Part shown: positions 28,583 through 36,803 of the stretch, one piece after another | Position numbering within the stretch: the first letter of the stretch is position 1 | How the letters are laid out: every line of letters begins with the position of its first letter | Source of the DNA: Streptomyces milbemycinicus | Lineage (GTDB): Bacteria > Actinomycetota > Actinomycetes > Streptomycetales > Streptomycetaceae | Assembly: GCF_002154605.1 (NCBI RefSeq) | Contig: NZ_MUNE01000127.1 | Span: forward strand, 113,375 to 177,374 | Direction: 5' to 3' | Length of the DNA stretch: 64,000 nt | Made by a program: the position numbers and the translations under genes | Notes under the pieces: generated by a model | Seen by the model: the letters and a program-made list of their open reading frames with translations, nothing else | What the model was told of the DNA's origin: nothing | Database searches by the model: none

Positions 28583-30153
28583 CGCAGATGAACGCGTTGA
28601 GCCGTCGTGGATTCCTCGGCGTGGCGGGAGGGACGGCGGTGGCTGCCGTCGCCGGTGGCGCGGCCGGTCTGTGGGCCGCCGGGCGCGAGGAGAGCGGCCA
28701 CAGGCTTGTGAGCAAGGCGAAACCGGTGGCGCCCTACCAGGTGCCGCTCCCCGTGCCGAAGACCGCCCGACCGGTGAGCACCACGGGCGGCGTGGACCGG
28801 TACGAGATCGTGCAGCGAGCCGCCGACGTGGAGATCCTGCCGGGGCTGCGTACCAACGTATGGGGATACGACGGGCAGTTTCCCGGACCGACGATCGTCG
28901 GCCGGTCAGGGCGCGAGGCGGTGGTGACCGTGCGCAACGAACTCCCGGTGCCCACGTCCACTCACCTGCACGGCGGGGTGACCCCGCCCGGTTCCGACGG
29001 ATACCCGACCGACATCGTCGTTCCCGAGGGGTGGCGGCAGGACAAGGAGCACGCCGGCCACGGCGGTATGTCCATGACGGCGGACTCCTGGCGCGTCTCG
29101 GACCTCGCCAAGGACTATGTCTATCCGATGGACCAGCAGGCGGCGACGCTCTGGTACCACGACCACCGTATGGACTTCAGCGGCCCCCAGGTCTGGCGCG
29201 GGCTGGCCGGCTTCTTCCTCGTCCGTGACGACGACGAGCAGGAGCTGCCCCTGCCCGCGGGCGAGCGGGACATCCCCCTCATGATCTGCGATCGTGCCTT
29301 CGACGAGGACGGAGCCTTCCGCTACCCCTCCCTCGACCCGTCACTGCGGGGCAAGCCCGGTGTTGAAGACCGGTACATGGAAGGAGTGATGGGCGACGTC
29401 ACGCTCGTCAACGGCGCACCCTGGCCGGAGCTGGAGGTGGACGCCGTCCGCTACCGCTTCCGGATACTCAACGCCTCCAACGCCCGCCGCTACCGGCTCG
29501 CACTGGAACCGGGCGGACCGCTGACTCAGATCGGCAGCGACGCCGGACTGCTCGACCGCCCGGAGGAACTGGAGTCGCTCACCCTGGCCCCAGCCGAACG
29601 AGCCGAGGTCGTCATCGATTTCTCGCGTTGGAGGCCCGGTACCACGATCCTGCTCGCCAACACCTTGGCCGGCGGGCGGATGCGGGCCGTGATGCGCTTC
29701 CGGGTGGCACGCAAGGCGCGTGACGAGTCGCAGGTGCCCCATCGGCTCGTCGATGTGGAGCCCCTCGGCCGGGCGAGGGCGGTGGCCACGCGGGACTTCG
29801 ACTTCCGCCTGACCGGGGCGGGCGGCTCCCGCGCCTGGACGATCAACGGATACCGCTTCTCCACCGACCGCGTCCTTGCCACTCCGCGGCTGGGCACCGT
29901 GGAACGGTGGCGGTTCACCAGCGACTTCCACCATCCGGTGCACCTCCACCTGGCCCACTTCCAGGTGGCGGCCCGAGACGGCCGGGAGCCGGGAGCCCAT
30001 GAACGGGGCTGGAAGGACACGGTGGACGTGCGGCCTTATGAGACCGTGGACGTTCTGGTCCGTTTCCGCGGGTATCCCGGCCGGTACATGTTCCACTGCC
30101 ACAATCTCGAGCACGAGGACATGGCCATGATGGCGAATTTCCGCATTGCGTGA
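28579..30153 (+). CDS. Tat-exported multicopper oxidase (CotA/phenoxazinone-synthase-like)
   Basis: About 520 residues, three cupredoxin domains. The Tat signal 'SRRGFLGVAGG' is at the N-terminus. Copper ligands are 'HLHGG', 'WYHDHR', 'HPVHLHLAHF' and 'HCHNLEHEDMAMM'; the last includes the type-1 Cys and an axial Met. It should oxidise phenols, aromatic amines or metal ions outside the membrane with O2. The start may be the GTG at 28579, overlapping the preceding stop (GTGA), or the ATG at 28588. It shares a TetR-type operator with the regulator that follows. Confidence 0.9.
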   Translation: MTQMNALSRRGFLGVAGGTAVAAVAGGAAGLWAAGREESGHRLVSKAKPVAPYQVPLPVPKTARPVSTTGGVDRYEIVQRAADVEILPGLRTNVWGYDGQFPGPTIVGRSGREAVVTVRNELPVPTSTHLHGGVTPPGSDGYPTDIVVPEGWRQDKEHAGHGGMSMTADSWRVSDLAKDYVYPMDQQAATLWYHDHRMDFSGPQVWRGLAGFFLVRDDDEQELPLPAGERDIPLMICDRAFDEDGAFRYPSLDPSLRGKPGVEDRYMEGVMGDVTLVNGAPWPELEVDAVRYRFRILNASNARRYRLALEPGGPLTQIGSDAGLLDRPEELESLTLAPAERAEVVIDFSRWRPGTTILLANTLAGGRMRAVMRFRVARKARDESQVPHRLVDVEPLGRARAVATRDFDFRLTGAGGSRAWTINGYRFSTDRVLATPRLGTVERWRFTSDFHHPVHLHLAHFQVAARDGREPGAHERGWKDTVDVRPYETVDVLVRFRGYPGRYMFHCHNLEHEDMAMMANFRIA

Positions 30154-30200
30154 AGCCCCGCATGAACGCGTCGAGCTTTCAGATCGCGCACCGAAACTTG

Positions 30201-30214
30201 ACCTTCTGGAAGGT
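30201..30214. promoter_or_regulatory. TetR-type operator just before the regulator gene
   Basis: ACCTTCTGGAAGGT has perfect six-base arms around TG, and ends 11 bases before the ATG of the TetR gene. The same motif occurs at 28009-28024 before the membrane protein/oxidase operon, which points to autoregulation plus control of that operon. Confidence 0.65.
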
Positions 30215-30225
30215 ATGGTTGCGGT

Positions 30226-30777
30226 ATGCGACCGAGTCAACGAAACGTGATTCTGGATGCCGCAATCCGCGTAACGGAGCGTGACGGCATTACCGGTCTC
30301 ACCCTGGAGTCGGCGGCTGAGGAGGCCGGCGTCACCAAGGGTGGTCTGATGTATCACTTCCGTACGCGGGTCGAGCTGCTGGTCGCGATCCAGAAACGCC
30401 TGACAGAAGCCTGGGAGGAACGGCTCGTAGCGGAACTGGGCAAACCCCTGGCCGAAGCGACCCCACGGGAGAGCACGGCGGCCTACCTGCGCGTCGGGAC
30501 ACAGGGCACAACGAGCAAGGCGGACCTCGCCTTCATGGTGGAGGCCGCGGCCAGTCCGGAACTGGGCGCCGTCTGGGGCGATTTCTTCGGCCGCTGGTTC
30601 CCATCGTCCGCTTCCACCGGGCCCGTTGACCTCGACTTGTTGCTCGTACGACTGGTTGTCGACGGCTGGTGGCTGCTGGAGGCCACCAGCGGCAGTGCGC
30701 TGCCGGAACCCGTCAAGGCGGCCCTGCAGGATCGGCTGGCGGAGCTGATCGAGACAGACGCTCCGAGGGATGAGTAG
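30226..30777 (+). CDS. TetR-family repressor of the multicopper oxidase operon (inferred)
   Basis: A 183-residue TetR protein. The DNA-binding domain is residues 5-50 ('VILDAAIRVTERDGITGLTL', 'AGVTKGGLMYHF'), followed by a helical ligand domain. It starts 72 bases after the multicopper oxidase gene on the same strand. A shared palindrome before both transcription units makes it the likely repressor; the ligand is unknown, possibly a phenolic or quinone compound given the oxidase. Confidence 0.88.
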   Translation: MRPSQRNVILDAAIRVTERDGITGLTLESAAEEAGVTKGGLMYHFRTRVELLVAIQKRLTEAWEERLVAELGKPLAEATPRESTAAYLRVGTQGTTSKADLAFMVEAAASPELGAVWGDFFGRWFPSSASTGPVDLDLLLVRLVVDGWWLLEATSGSALPEPVKAALQDRLAELIETDAPRDE

Positions 30778-30844
30778 TCCAGCAGGCACCCAGGCGGCTC
30801 CCTCGGATGAACTGGCCTCAAACTCCGCAGGCCCTGGCGCGGTC

Positions 30845-31172
30845 ATGGAGGTCTGGGAAACCGGCAACGGACGGTTCCGCAGGAAGGGAGCCAAGGCCGC
30901 CGTCCTGGTCGTGCTTGGCGTGCGCGCCGATGGCGCCAAGGGACTGGTGGCCATGACAGACGGCTATCGGGAATCGTCCGAGGCGAGGGCCGGCCTGTTG
31001 CGAGACGGCGCACGCCGGGGCATGCGCGCCGGTCCTGGACGTCGGCGATGGCGCGCTCGGGTTCTGGAAGGCCTGCGCGAAGTTTTCCCCGCCACCCGCG
31101 CACAGCGGTGCTGGGTTCACAAGACCGCCAACGTGATCGACTCCATGCCCAAGTCCGCCCAGGCCCGCTGGC
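30845..31172 (+). pseudogene. IS256-family (Mutator) transposase remnant
   Basis: Three frames must be joined: 'VLVVLGVRADGAKGLVAMTD', 'GYRESSEA', then 'PVLDVGDGALGFWK', then 'LREVFPATRAQRCWVHKTAN'. That is the classic IS256 catalytic centre. Frameshifts lie near 31025 and 31072. Both ends of the protein are missing. Confidence 0.8.
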
Positions 31173-31178
31173 GCGCGG

Positions 31179-31619
31179 TCAACGGCGCCTATCTCGTTCC
31201 GCTCGTCCGCGTCGGGCCCGCTTTGCCCAGATCACCTTTCCGTCGCGGGTGTATCGGGTGCCCCAGTTCTCGGCGAGTTGGGCGACGAGGAGCAGGCCGC
31301 GGCCGCCTTCGTCGAAGGTCCTGGCCCGGCGCAGACGGGGAGAGGTGCTGGAGGCGTCCGCGACCTCGCAGGTCAGCGTGGACTGGAGGATCATCCGCAG
31401 CCTGATGGGTGGTCGTCCGTAGCGGATCGCGTTCGTGACGAGCTCGCTCACCATGAGTTCCGTGCTGAAGGCCAGGTCGTCCAGGTTCCAGGCGGCCAGT
31501 TGGTCGGTCGCGTGGGCGCGGGCTCGGGAGACCACCGACGGATCGGAGGGCACCTCCAGGGTGCTGACGTGGTCCGCGTCCAGCCCGTGTGTGCGGGCCA
31601 GAAGAAGGGCGCAACTCAT
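31179..31619 (-). pseudogene. Anti-sigma-type ATPase domain fragment (end of a SpoIIE-like phosphatase)
   Basis: About 145 residues of the HATPase_c domain that ends many Streptomyces SpoIIE-type phosphatases: N box 'SELVTNAIRYG', then 'CEVADASSTSPRLRRARTFD', 'GGRGLLLVAQLAENWGTR'. The phosphatase and sensor domains that should precede it are missing, and the C-terminus is replaced by a basic tail. It abuts the IS256 remnant. A free-standing RsbW-like role is possible but unlikely. Confidence 0.6.
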
Positions 31620-31707
31620 GGACCGCCGCCACGCTCGCCCGCGCCGTCTCCAGACTCCGTACCGCCTCACGGGCCGGCTCGACGGGCCATGAGCCGCGCG
31701 GTGGCGG

Positions 31708-32811
31708 TCAAGGCCGCGGACGCACTGACTGCCGGATCACCAACTGCGTGCTCAGCACCACATGGTCGTCCCCGGCGACCCGCTCCTCGCGCTCCAGCGC
31801 CAGCCGTACTGCTGAGCGGCCCAGATCCTCGTACGGCACCCGTACAGTGGTCAGCGCCGGGGTCAGGTCGGCCGCGAAGGGCACGTCGTCGAACCCCACG
31901 ACCGAGACGTCGCCGGGGACGTCGAGACCGGCCTCGCGCAGCGCGGCCAGCGCGCCCAGCGCCACCATGTCGGTGCCGGCGAACACCGCGGTGAACTCCA
32001 CTCCGGCCCGCAGCGCGTCACGTGTACGCACGTAGCCGGAGCTGCGTGTGTAGGCACCTGGCAGGTCCAACTCCTCGGCGTAGGGCACCCCGTGGGCGCG
32101 AAAGGCGTCCAGATGGCCGGTCCGTCGCTGCACGCCGGTGTTGATCTCGCGCTCGGCCCCCAGGAACAGGATACGGCGGTGCCCGGCGGCGAGCAGGTGC
32201 GAGGACGCCTGGAAGGCGCCGCCCCGGTTGTCGTACTCGACGATCGTGGCCGGAAGCCCGGCAGGCAGCGGCGGACGGCCGACCAGGACCAGCCGGGAGC
32301 CGGCCGAGTCGAGAGCCGTGGCGTACTGGGCCATCCGTTCGTGGTACGCGTCGTTCAGCTCGGCGCCGCCGACGAGGACGACTGCCGCCGCGTGCTGTTC
32401 GCGCATCAGCTGCACCAGATCGTCCTCGCGCGCAGGGTCGCCGTGTGTGGCGCAGACCAGGCTCAGCCGGCCCCGGGCCGCCGCCTCCTGCTCCACACCG
32501 GCCGCCACATGGGCGAGGGAGGGTCCCGTGATGTCCCGGATGACCAGCGCGATGGGTCCTGCGACTCTGCCGGAGAGTGCCTTGGCGTGCACGTTCACCA
32601 CGTAGTGGAGGGACTCCACCGCCGCCATCACCCGGGCGCGGGCCCCCTCGGAGACCGGATAGTTCCCGGCCAGGGTACGGGAAACGGTTGCTACGGACAC
32701 CCCGGCTTTCGCCGCGACATCGCGGATGGTGCTGGGCTTGTCCTTTCCCGCATCACCTTGCCGCCTCTTCGGTCGAGGTCTCGTCCCACCGCCGGTCGTC
32801 TGCTCCGTCAC
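31708..32811 (-). CDS. LacI-family regulator of the GH36 region
   Basis: A 367-residue LacI protein with a basic N-terminal extension, an HTH at about residues 27-47 ('TIRDVAAKAGVSVATVSRTL') and a full effector domain ending 'VRVPYEDLGRSAVRLAL'. It is divergent from the alpha-galactosidase gene with 119 bases between them. The intergenic TAGAAAACGATTACTG has the AAACGNTT core common to LacI operators. Two similar sites at 36.2 and 36.4 kb suggest a small regulon. The GTG at 32811 is the start. Confidence 0.9.
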   Translation of the reverse strand: MTEQTTGGGTRPRPKRRQGDAGKDKPSTIRDVAAKAGVSVATVSRTLAGNYPVSEGARARVMAAVESLHYVVNVHAKALSGRVAGPIALVIRDITGPSLAHVAAGVEQEAAARGRLSLVCATHGDPAREDDLVQLMREQHAAAVVLVGGAELNDAYHERMAQYATALDSAGSRLVLVGRPPLPAGLPATIVEYDNRGGAFQASSHLLAAGHRRILFLGAEREINTGVQRRTGHLDAFRAHGVPYAEELDLPGAYTRSSGYVRTRDALRAGVEFTAVFAGTDMVALGALAALREAGLDVPGDVSVVGFDDVPFAADLTPALTTVRVPYEDLGRSAVRLALEREERVAGDDHVVLSTQLVIRQSVRPRP

Positions 32812-32878
32812 GCCTCGACGTTACTGCATCTGACGCCTCTTGCAGGTAGGGAAGCAGAAGTCATAGCGTCCTGTCTGC

Positions 32879-32894
32879 TAGAAAACGATTACTG
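32879..32894. promoter_or_regulatory. LacI operator before the alpha-galactosidase gene
   Basis: TAGAAAACGATTACTG lies 37 bases before the GH36 start. It differs at two bases from TAGCAAACGGTTACTG at 36403-36418, and its right half recurs in reverse at 36195-36210. Confidence 0.65.
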
Positions 32895-32930
32895 CCAACG
32901 CCCCCTCCACCCCGTCAGGAGCCCATTCCC

Positions 32931-35135
32931 ATGCCCATACGTCACCTCCAGTGGGGAACCGACGCCCTTTCGCTGCTCCTGTGGCTCGCCCCATCGGGCC
33001 CGCCTCGCTTGCTTGCCGTCGGCGCCGCGGATTCGTTGCCCGACCCCGTGCGTGAGCCCGACGCCTGCGCGCGGCTCGCGCACCGCTCGTTGCCCCTCGT
33101 CGAGATCCAGACCACCGACAGCGGACGCATCGGCACCTCCGGGAAGCGCCATGTGGACGGGGCCGCCTCGCGTGCGCTGCGCTACGTCGGGCACGAGGAG
33201 CACAGCCAGGGAGGGCGGGCCCTGCGGGTCAGGATGGCCGACGAGACCGGAACGCTGCGGGTCACCGCCGAGTACCGGCTGGTCGACGACCTGCCGGTGC
33301 TGCACGCCGAGGCGAAGGTGGAGAACACCGGTGACCAATCAGTCATATTGGAGTACGTCTCCTCCTTCGTGTTGTCCAACCTGGCTCACCGCCTGCCCGA
33401 GGACCGGCACTGGGAGGACGGCCTGTCTCTGTGGCTGGCGGCGAACCCCTGGAGCGGGGAGTTCCGCTGGTCCAGGGCCACGCTCGCCGAACGAGGCCTT
33501 CACGATGTCGGCATGGTGGCGTTCGGGCAGACCGGATCGAAGAACCGCATCGCCGTGACGAGCACCGGTTCCTGGTCGTCGTCGGAGTTCCTGCCGATGG
33601 GGTGCCTGGAGGAGAAGGCGACCGGCCGCGCCCTGCTGTGGCAGATCGAGCACAACGGTTCCTGGCACGCCGAACTCGGCGACCGCTTCGACGACGTGTA
33701 TCTGGCGCTGTCCGGCCCCACGGACCGGGAGCACCAGTGGCGCCGCCGGCTCGCGCCCGGCGAGTGCTTCCGCACGGTCCCGGCCGCTATCGCGGTCGTC
33801 TGCGAAGGCGGCTTCGAGGCGGCCCTCGCCGCGATGACCGGCCATCGCCGCGCCGTCCGCCGCCCGCACTCCGACCACCGCCGACTGCCCGTGGTCTTCA
33901 ACGACTTCATGAACAGTCTCATGGGCGAGCCCACGACCGAGGCCCTCCTGCCGCTGGTGGACGCGGCGGCCGCCGCCGGGGCGGAGGTGTTCTGCGTCGA
34001 CGCCGGCTGGTACGACGCCGAGCCCCCGGGCGCTGCCGGTCCCGGTGGTGTGCCGGGCTGGTGGGATGCCGTGGGGGAGTGGCAGGAGTCGGCGTCACGC
34101 TTTCCCGGAGGCCTGAGGAAGGTACTGGACCGCATCCGCGGGGCGGGCATGGTCCCGGGCCTGTGGCTGGAGCCGGAAGCGGTCGGCGTACGCAGCGCGG
34201 TGGCGGCGGCGCTGCCCGACGAGGCGTTCTTCCGCCGGGGCGGCGTCCGCGTGGCCGAATGGGGCCGCTACCAGCTCGACCTGCGCCATCCGGCCGCGCG
34301 GGCCCACCTCGACTCGGTCGTGGACCGGCTGGTGCGCGACTACGAAGTCGGCTACCTCAAGCTCGACTACAACATCGACATCGGCGCGGGCACCGATGGC
34401 CCGCACGGTGACGACAGTCCCGGTGACGGTCTCCTCGGACACAACCGTGCCCACCTCGACTGGCTCGACGGTGTCCTGGACCGGCACCCGTCCCTGGTCC
34501 TGGAGAGCTGCGCGGCCGGCGGCAGCCGCACCGACCACGCGATCCTGTCCCGGTTGCCCATCCACTCCGTCACCGACCAGCAGGACTTCCGCCTGCTGCC
34601 GGCGATCGCCGCCGCGGCGCCCACGGCCGTCACACCGGAACAGGGTGCGATCTGGGCGTACCCGCTGCCGGAGCACACCGACGCCGAGCTGGGCATGGTC
34701 ATGGTGTCCGCGCTGCTCGGCCGGGTTCACCTCAGCGGCCGACCCGACCTGCTGACGCAGGCTCAGCTGGGCATTGTGCGACAGGCACTGGACGTCTACA
34801 AGACCTACCGGCACTCGCTGCCCGGGGCCCGGCCGCACTGGCCGCTGGGACTGCCGGGCTGGCGCGACGGATGGCTGGGGCTCGCGCTGAGGACGGCCGA
34901 CGATTCGACGTTGTTGGCGCTGTGGCGGCGCGATGGCGCGCCCGAGAAGGTGAAGCTGCCGCTGCCGTGGATGGACGAACGGGCCCGCCCTCGCGTGCTG
35001 TTCGAGGCGGGCGTGCCGGCGAGCGTCGAATGGGACGTGGACGCGCGGTCCTTGCGCGTGGGCCTGCCCGCCGAGCGGTCCGCCGTCCTGCTCGCCTTCG
35101 GACCGCTCGCGGCCTCGAACCCCGCCGGCCGGTAA
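32931..35135 (+). CDS. GH36 alpha-galactosidase
   Basis: A 734-residue GH36 enzyme with an N-terminal beta-supersandwich (about 1-310), a catalytic barrel (about 320-640) and a C-terminal beta domain. The nucleophile is Asp 479 in 'GYLKLDYNID' and the acid/base probably Asp 549 in 'SVTDQQDF'; 'ESCAAGGSRTD' is the family substrate loop. It has no signal peptide, so it should release galactose from imported raffinose-type or galactomannan oligosaccharides. AGGAG lies about ten bases before the ATG at 32931. A LacI operator is immediately upstream. Confidence 0.92.
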   Translation: MPIRHLQWGTDALSLLLWLAPSGPPRLLAVGAADSLPDPVREPDACARLAHRSLPLVEIQTTDSGRIGTSGKRHVDGAASRALRYVGHEEHSQGGRALRVRMADETGTLRVTAEYRLVDDLPVLHAEAKVENTGDQSVILEYVSSFVLSNLAHRLPEDRHWEDGLSLWLAANPWSGEFRWSRATLAERGLHDVGMVAFGQTGSKNRIAVTSTGSWSSSEFLPMGCLEEKATGRALLWQIEHNGSWHAELGDRFDDVYLALSGPTDREHQWRRRLAPGECFRTVPAAIAVVCEGGFEAALAAMTGHRRAVRRPHSDHRRLPVVFNDFMNSLMGEPTTEALLPLVDAAAAAGAEVFCVDAGWYDAEPPGAAGPGGVPGWWDAVGEWQESASRFPGGLRKVLDRIRGAGMVPGLWLEPEAVGVRSAVAAALPDEAFFRRGGVRVAEWGRYQLDLRHPAARAHLDSVVDRLVRDYEVGYLKLDYNIDIGAGTDGPHGDDSPGDGLLGHNRAHLDWLDGVLDRHPSLVLESCAAGGSRTDHAILSRLPIHSVTDQQDFRLLPAIAAAAPTAVTPEQGAIWAYPLPEHTDAELGMVMVSALLGRVHLSGRPDLLTQAQLGIVRQALDVYKTYRHSLPGARPHWPLGLPGWRDGWLGLALRTADDSTLLALWRRDGAPEKVKLPLPWMDERARPRVLFEAGVPASVEWDVDARSLRVGLPAERSAVLLAFGPLAASNPAGR

Positions 35136-35141
35136 CGGGTG

Positions 35142-36155
35142 TCAGGCGCTGTTGACCAGGTGGGCATGGTTCACCGTGTGCAGGAGTGGCTCTCCGGCGA
35201 CGAGCCGTTGCAGTTCGTCCACGACCGTTCGGCCGAGCCGCTCCAACTCGTTGCCGAGCGAGCCGGCGAGGTGGGGGGTGAGGAAGACGTTCGGCAGGTC
35301 GTACAGGGGGGACCTGCCGGGCAGCGGCTCCGGTTCGGTGACATCGAGGATCGCGCTGATCCGCCCGCTGACCAGCTCCTTCGTAAGCGCGTCCGGGTCG
35401 ACCAGGGCGCCGCGCGCCGTGTTGATGAACACCGCGCCGTCCGGCATGAGGCCCAGCAGCCGCTCGTCCAGCATGCGCTGAGTCTCGGGAGTGTCGGGGG
35501 CGTGCAGACTGACGATGTCGCTCGTCGCCAACAGCCGGTCGAGAGGCAGCGCTACGGCGCCGAGCGCCGCGGCCGTGGCATCGTCGACGTAGGGGTCGTA
35601 AAGCGCGATCTCGAACTCGAAAGGGGCCAGCAGTTCCAGCACCCTGCGGCCGACCTGCGAAGCGCCGATGATTCCGACGCGTCGGCCGAGGTTGCCGATG
35701 CGCGCAAGGGCATCGGCGGGAGGCGGCGCCTGCTCCGCTCGGAAGCGCTCTCGCAGGCCGAACACGCCCTTGCCGGCGAACAGGATCGCGGCGAGGGCGT
35801 ATTCGGCCACGGGTAGTGCGTTGGCCCGCACCGCGCTGGAAACGGTGAGCCCGCGCTCCCATACGGCGTCGGCCAGCCAGCCGCGCACGCTGCCTCCGGA
35901 GTGCAGGACGGCTCGCAGGTGGGGCGCCCGGTCCAGCACGGCGGAGTCGACGTGCGGACAGCCCCAGCCTGTGAGGAGCAGCTCGGCCTCGGCGAGAGCC
36001 CCCGCGATCGCCGGATCGCCGAAGTCCCGGACGACGAGCGCCGCATCGACGACGGTCAATGACTGGAGCCGATGCATCAGCCGAGGCGGGAAGAGCTCTG
36101 AGAGGTGCGCCGGGTCCATGGCGAACAGGGCGCGGGGCAGCTGTGAGGTGGGCAT
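35142..36155 (-). CDS. D-2-hydroxyacid dehydrogenase
   Basis: A 337-residue NAD-dependent 2-hydroxyacid dehydrogenase. The nucleotide loop is 'GIIGASQVGRRV', with Ser where most members have the second Gly. The catalytic residues are Arg in 'NTARGALVD', Glu in 'DVTEPEPL' and His in 'LTPHLAG'. It would interconvert a 2-ketoacid and a hydroxyacid, perhaps from uronate or sugar-acid breakdown given the context. It converges on the GH36 gene with only six bases between stops. A reverse copy of the LacI motif lies 40 bases upstream. Confidence 0.88.
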   Translation of the reverse strand: MPTSQLPRALFAMDPAHLSELFPPRLMHRLQSLTVVDAALVVRDFGDPAIAGALAEAELLLTGWGCPHVDSAVLDRAPHLRAVLHSGGSVRGWLADAVWERGLTVSSAVRANALPVAEYALAAILFAGKGVFGLRERFRAEQAPPPADALARIGNLGRRVGIIGASQVGRRVLELLAPFEFEIALYDPYVDDATAAALGAVALPLDRLLATSDIVSLHAPDTPETQRMLDERLLGLMPDGAVFINTARGALVDPDALTKELVSGRISAILDVTEPEPLPGRSPLYDLPNVFLTPHLAGSLGNELERLGRTVVDELQRLVAGEPLLHTVNHAHLVNSA

Positions 36156-36194
36156 AGGACTCCCGCTTCGGGAAGGGAAAGAGGCGACAGGATG

Positions 36195-36210
36195 CAGTAA
36201 ACGTATTCCA
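36195..36210 (-). promoter_or_regulatory. LacI-like operator before the hydroxyacid dehydrogenase
   Basis: On the minus strand this reads TGGAATACGTTTACTG, sharing CGNTTACTG with the sites at 32879 and 36403. It lies 40 bases before the dehydrogenase start. Confidence 0.5.
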
Positions 36211-36402
36211 AGCTAGAGAGGCGAGCCAGATCGGTCAACGCTCTTCGTCCGGGCTCGCTGAGTGCGACAGTCAACCTCCAGAATGCCGATTCCGGCTAAA
36301 CTCCCAGCTCAGCCACGCCTGTGAGGTAACACGGACGAAAGGTCGATGAAACGTCTGTGTCCACACCCCTTGTCGTCGGCGCCGTTGAGGCTCTACGGTC
36401 CA

Positions 36403-36418
36403 TAGCAAACGGTTACTG
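36403..36418. promoter_or_regulatory. LacI operator left beside a truncated GH43 gene
   Basis: TAGCAAACGGTTACTG is nearly identical to the operator before GH36. The DNA immediately after it encodes only the C-terminal domain of a GH43 enzyme, so the operator has probably been joined to this fragment by a deletion. Confidence 0.6.
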
Positions 36419-36420
36419 AT

Positions 36421-36741
36421 CCGGCCTCGGCCGTGGCCCACCCGGTCACCGTGCCGCTGGAAGCCGGGCACCCGATCGTCCTGCGCGCCGTACTCGACGG
36501 CCCGAGCCTGTGCCTGTCGTACGACACGGGCGACGGCGCGCATTCGCTGCCCCTCACCCTGGACGCCACGGTTCTCTCCGACGAGCACGCGGACGAGTTC
36601 CACGACGGTCAGCTCCGGGTGCTCGGTTTCACCGGCGCCATGCTGGGCCTGTGGGTCCAGGACCTGGACGGAGCGGGCGTGCACGCCGATTTCGCGTACG
36701 CCACGTACGAGGAGTGGGCCGACGGAACCGTTCTTCGCTGA
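36421..36741 (+). pseudogene. C-terminal beta-sandwich of a GH43 glycosidase
   Basis: The 100-residue frame reads 'LDATVLSDEHADEFHDGQ', 'GFTGAMLGLWVQDLDGAGVH', 'ADFAYATYEEW'. This matches the C-terminal concanavalin-like domain of GH43 beta-xylosidases and arabinofuranosidases. The catalytic five-bladed propeller is absent and no start codon or ribosome site is convincing. It is a remnant of a gene once controlled by the adjacent operator. Confidence 0.65.
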
Positions 36742-36803
36742 CACGAACCGACTGGTACGCCCCCCGCAACCGCCTCACTTCCAGAGCCGAAGGGAACCTT
36801 GTC

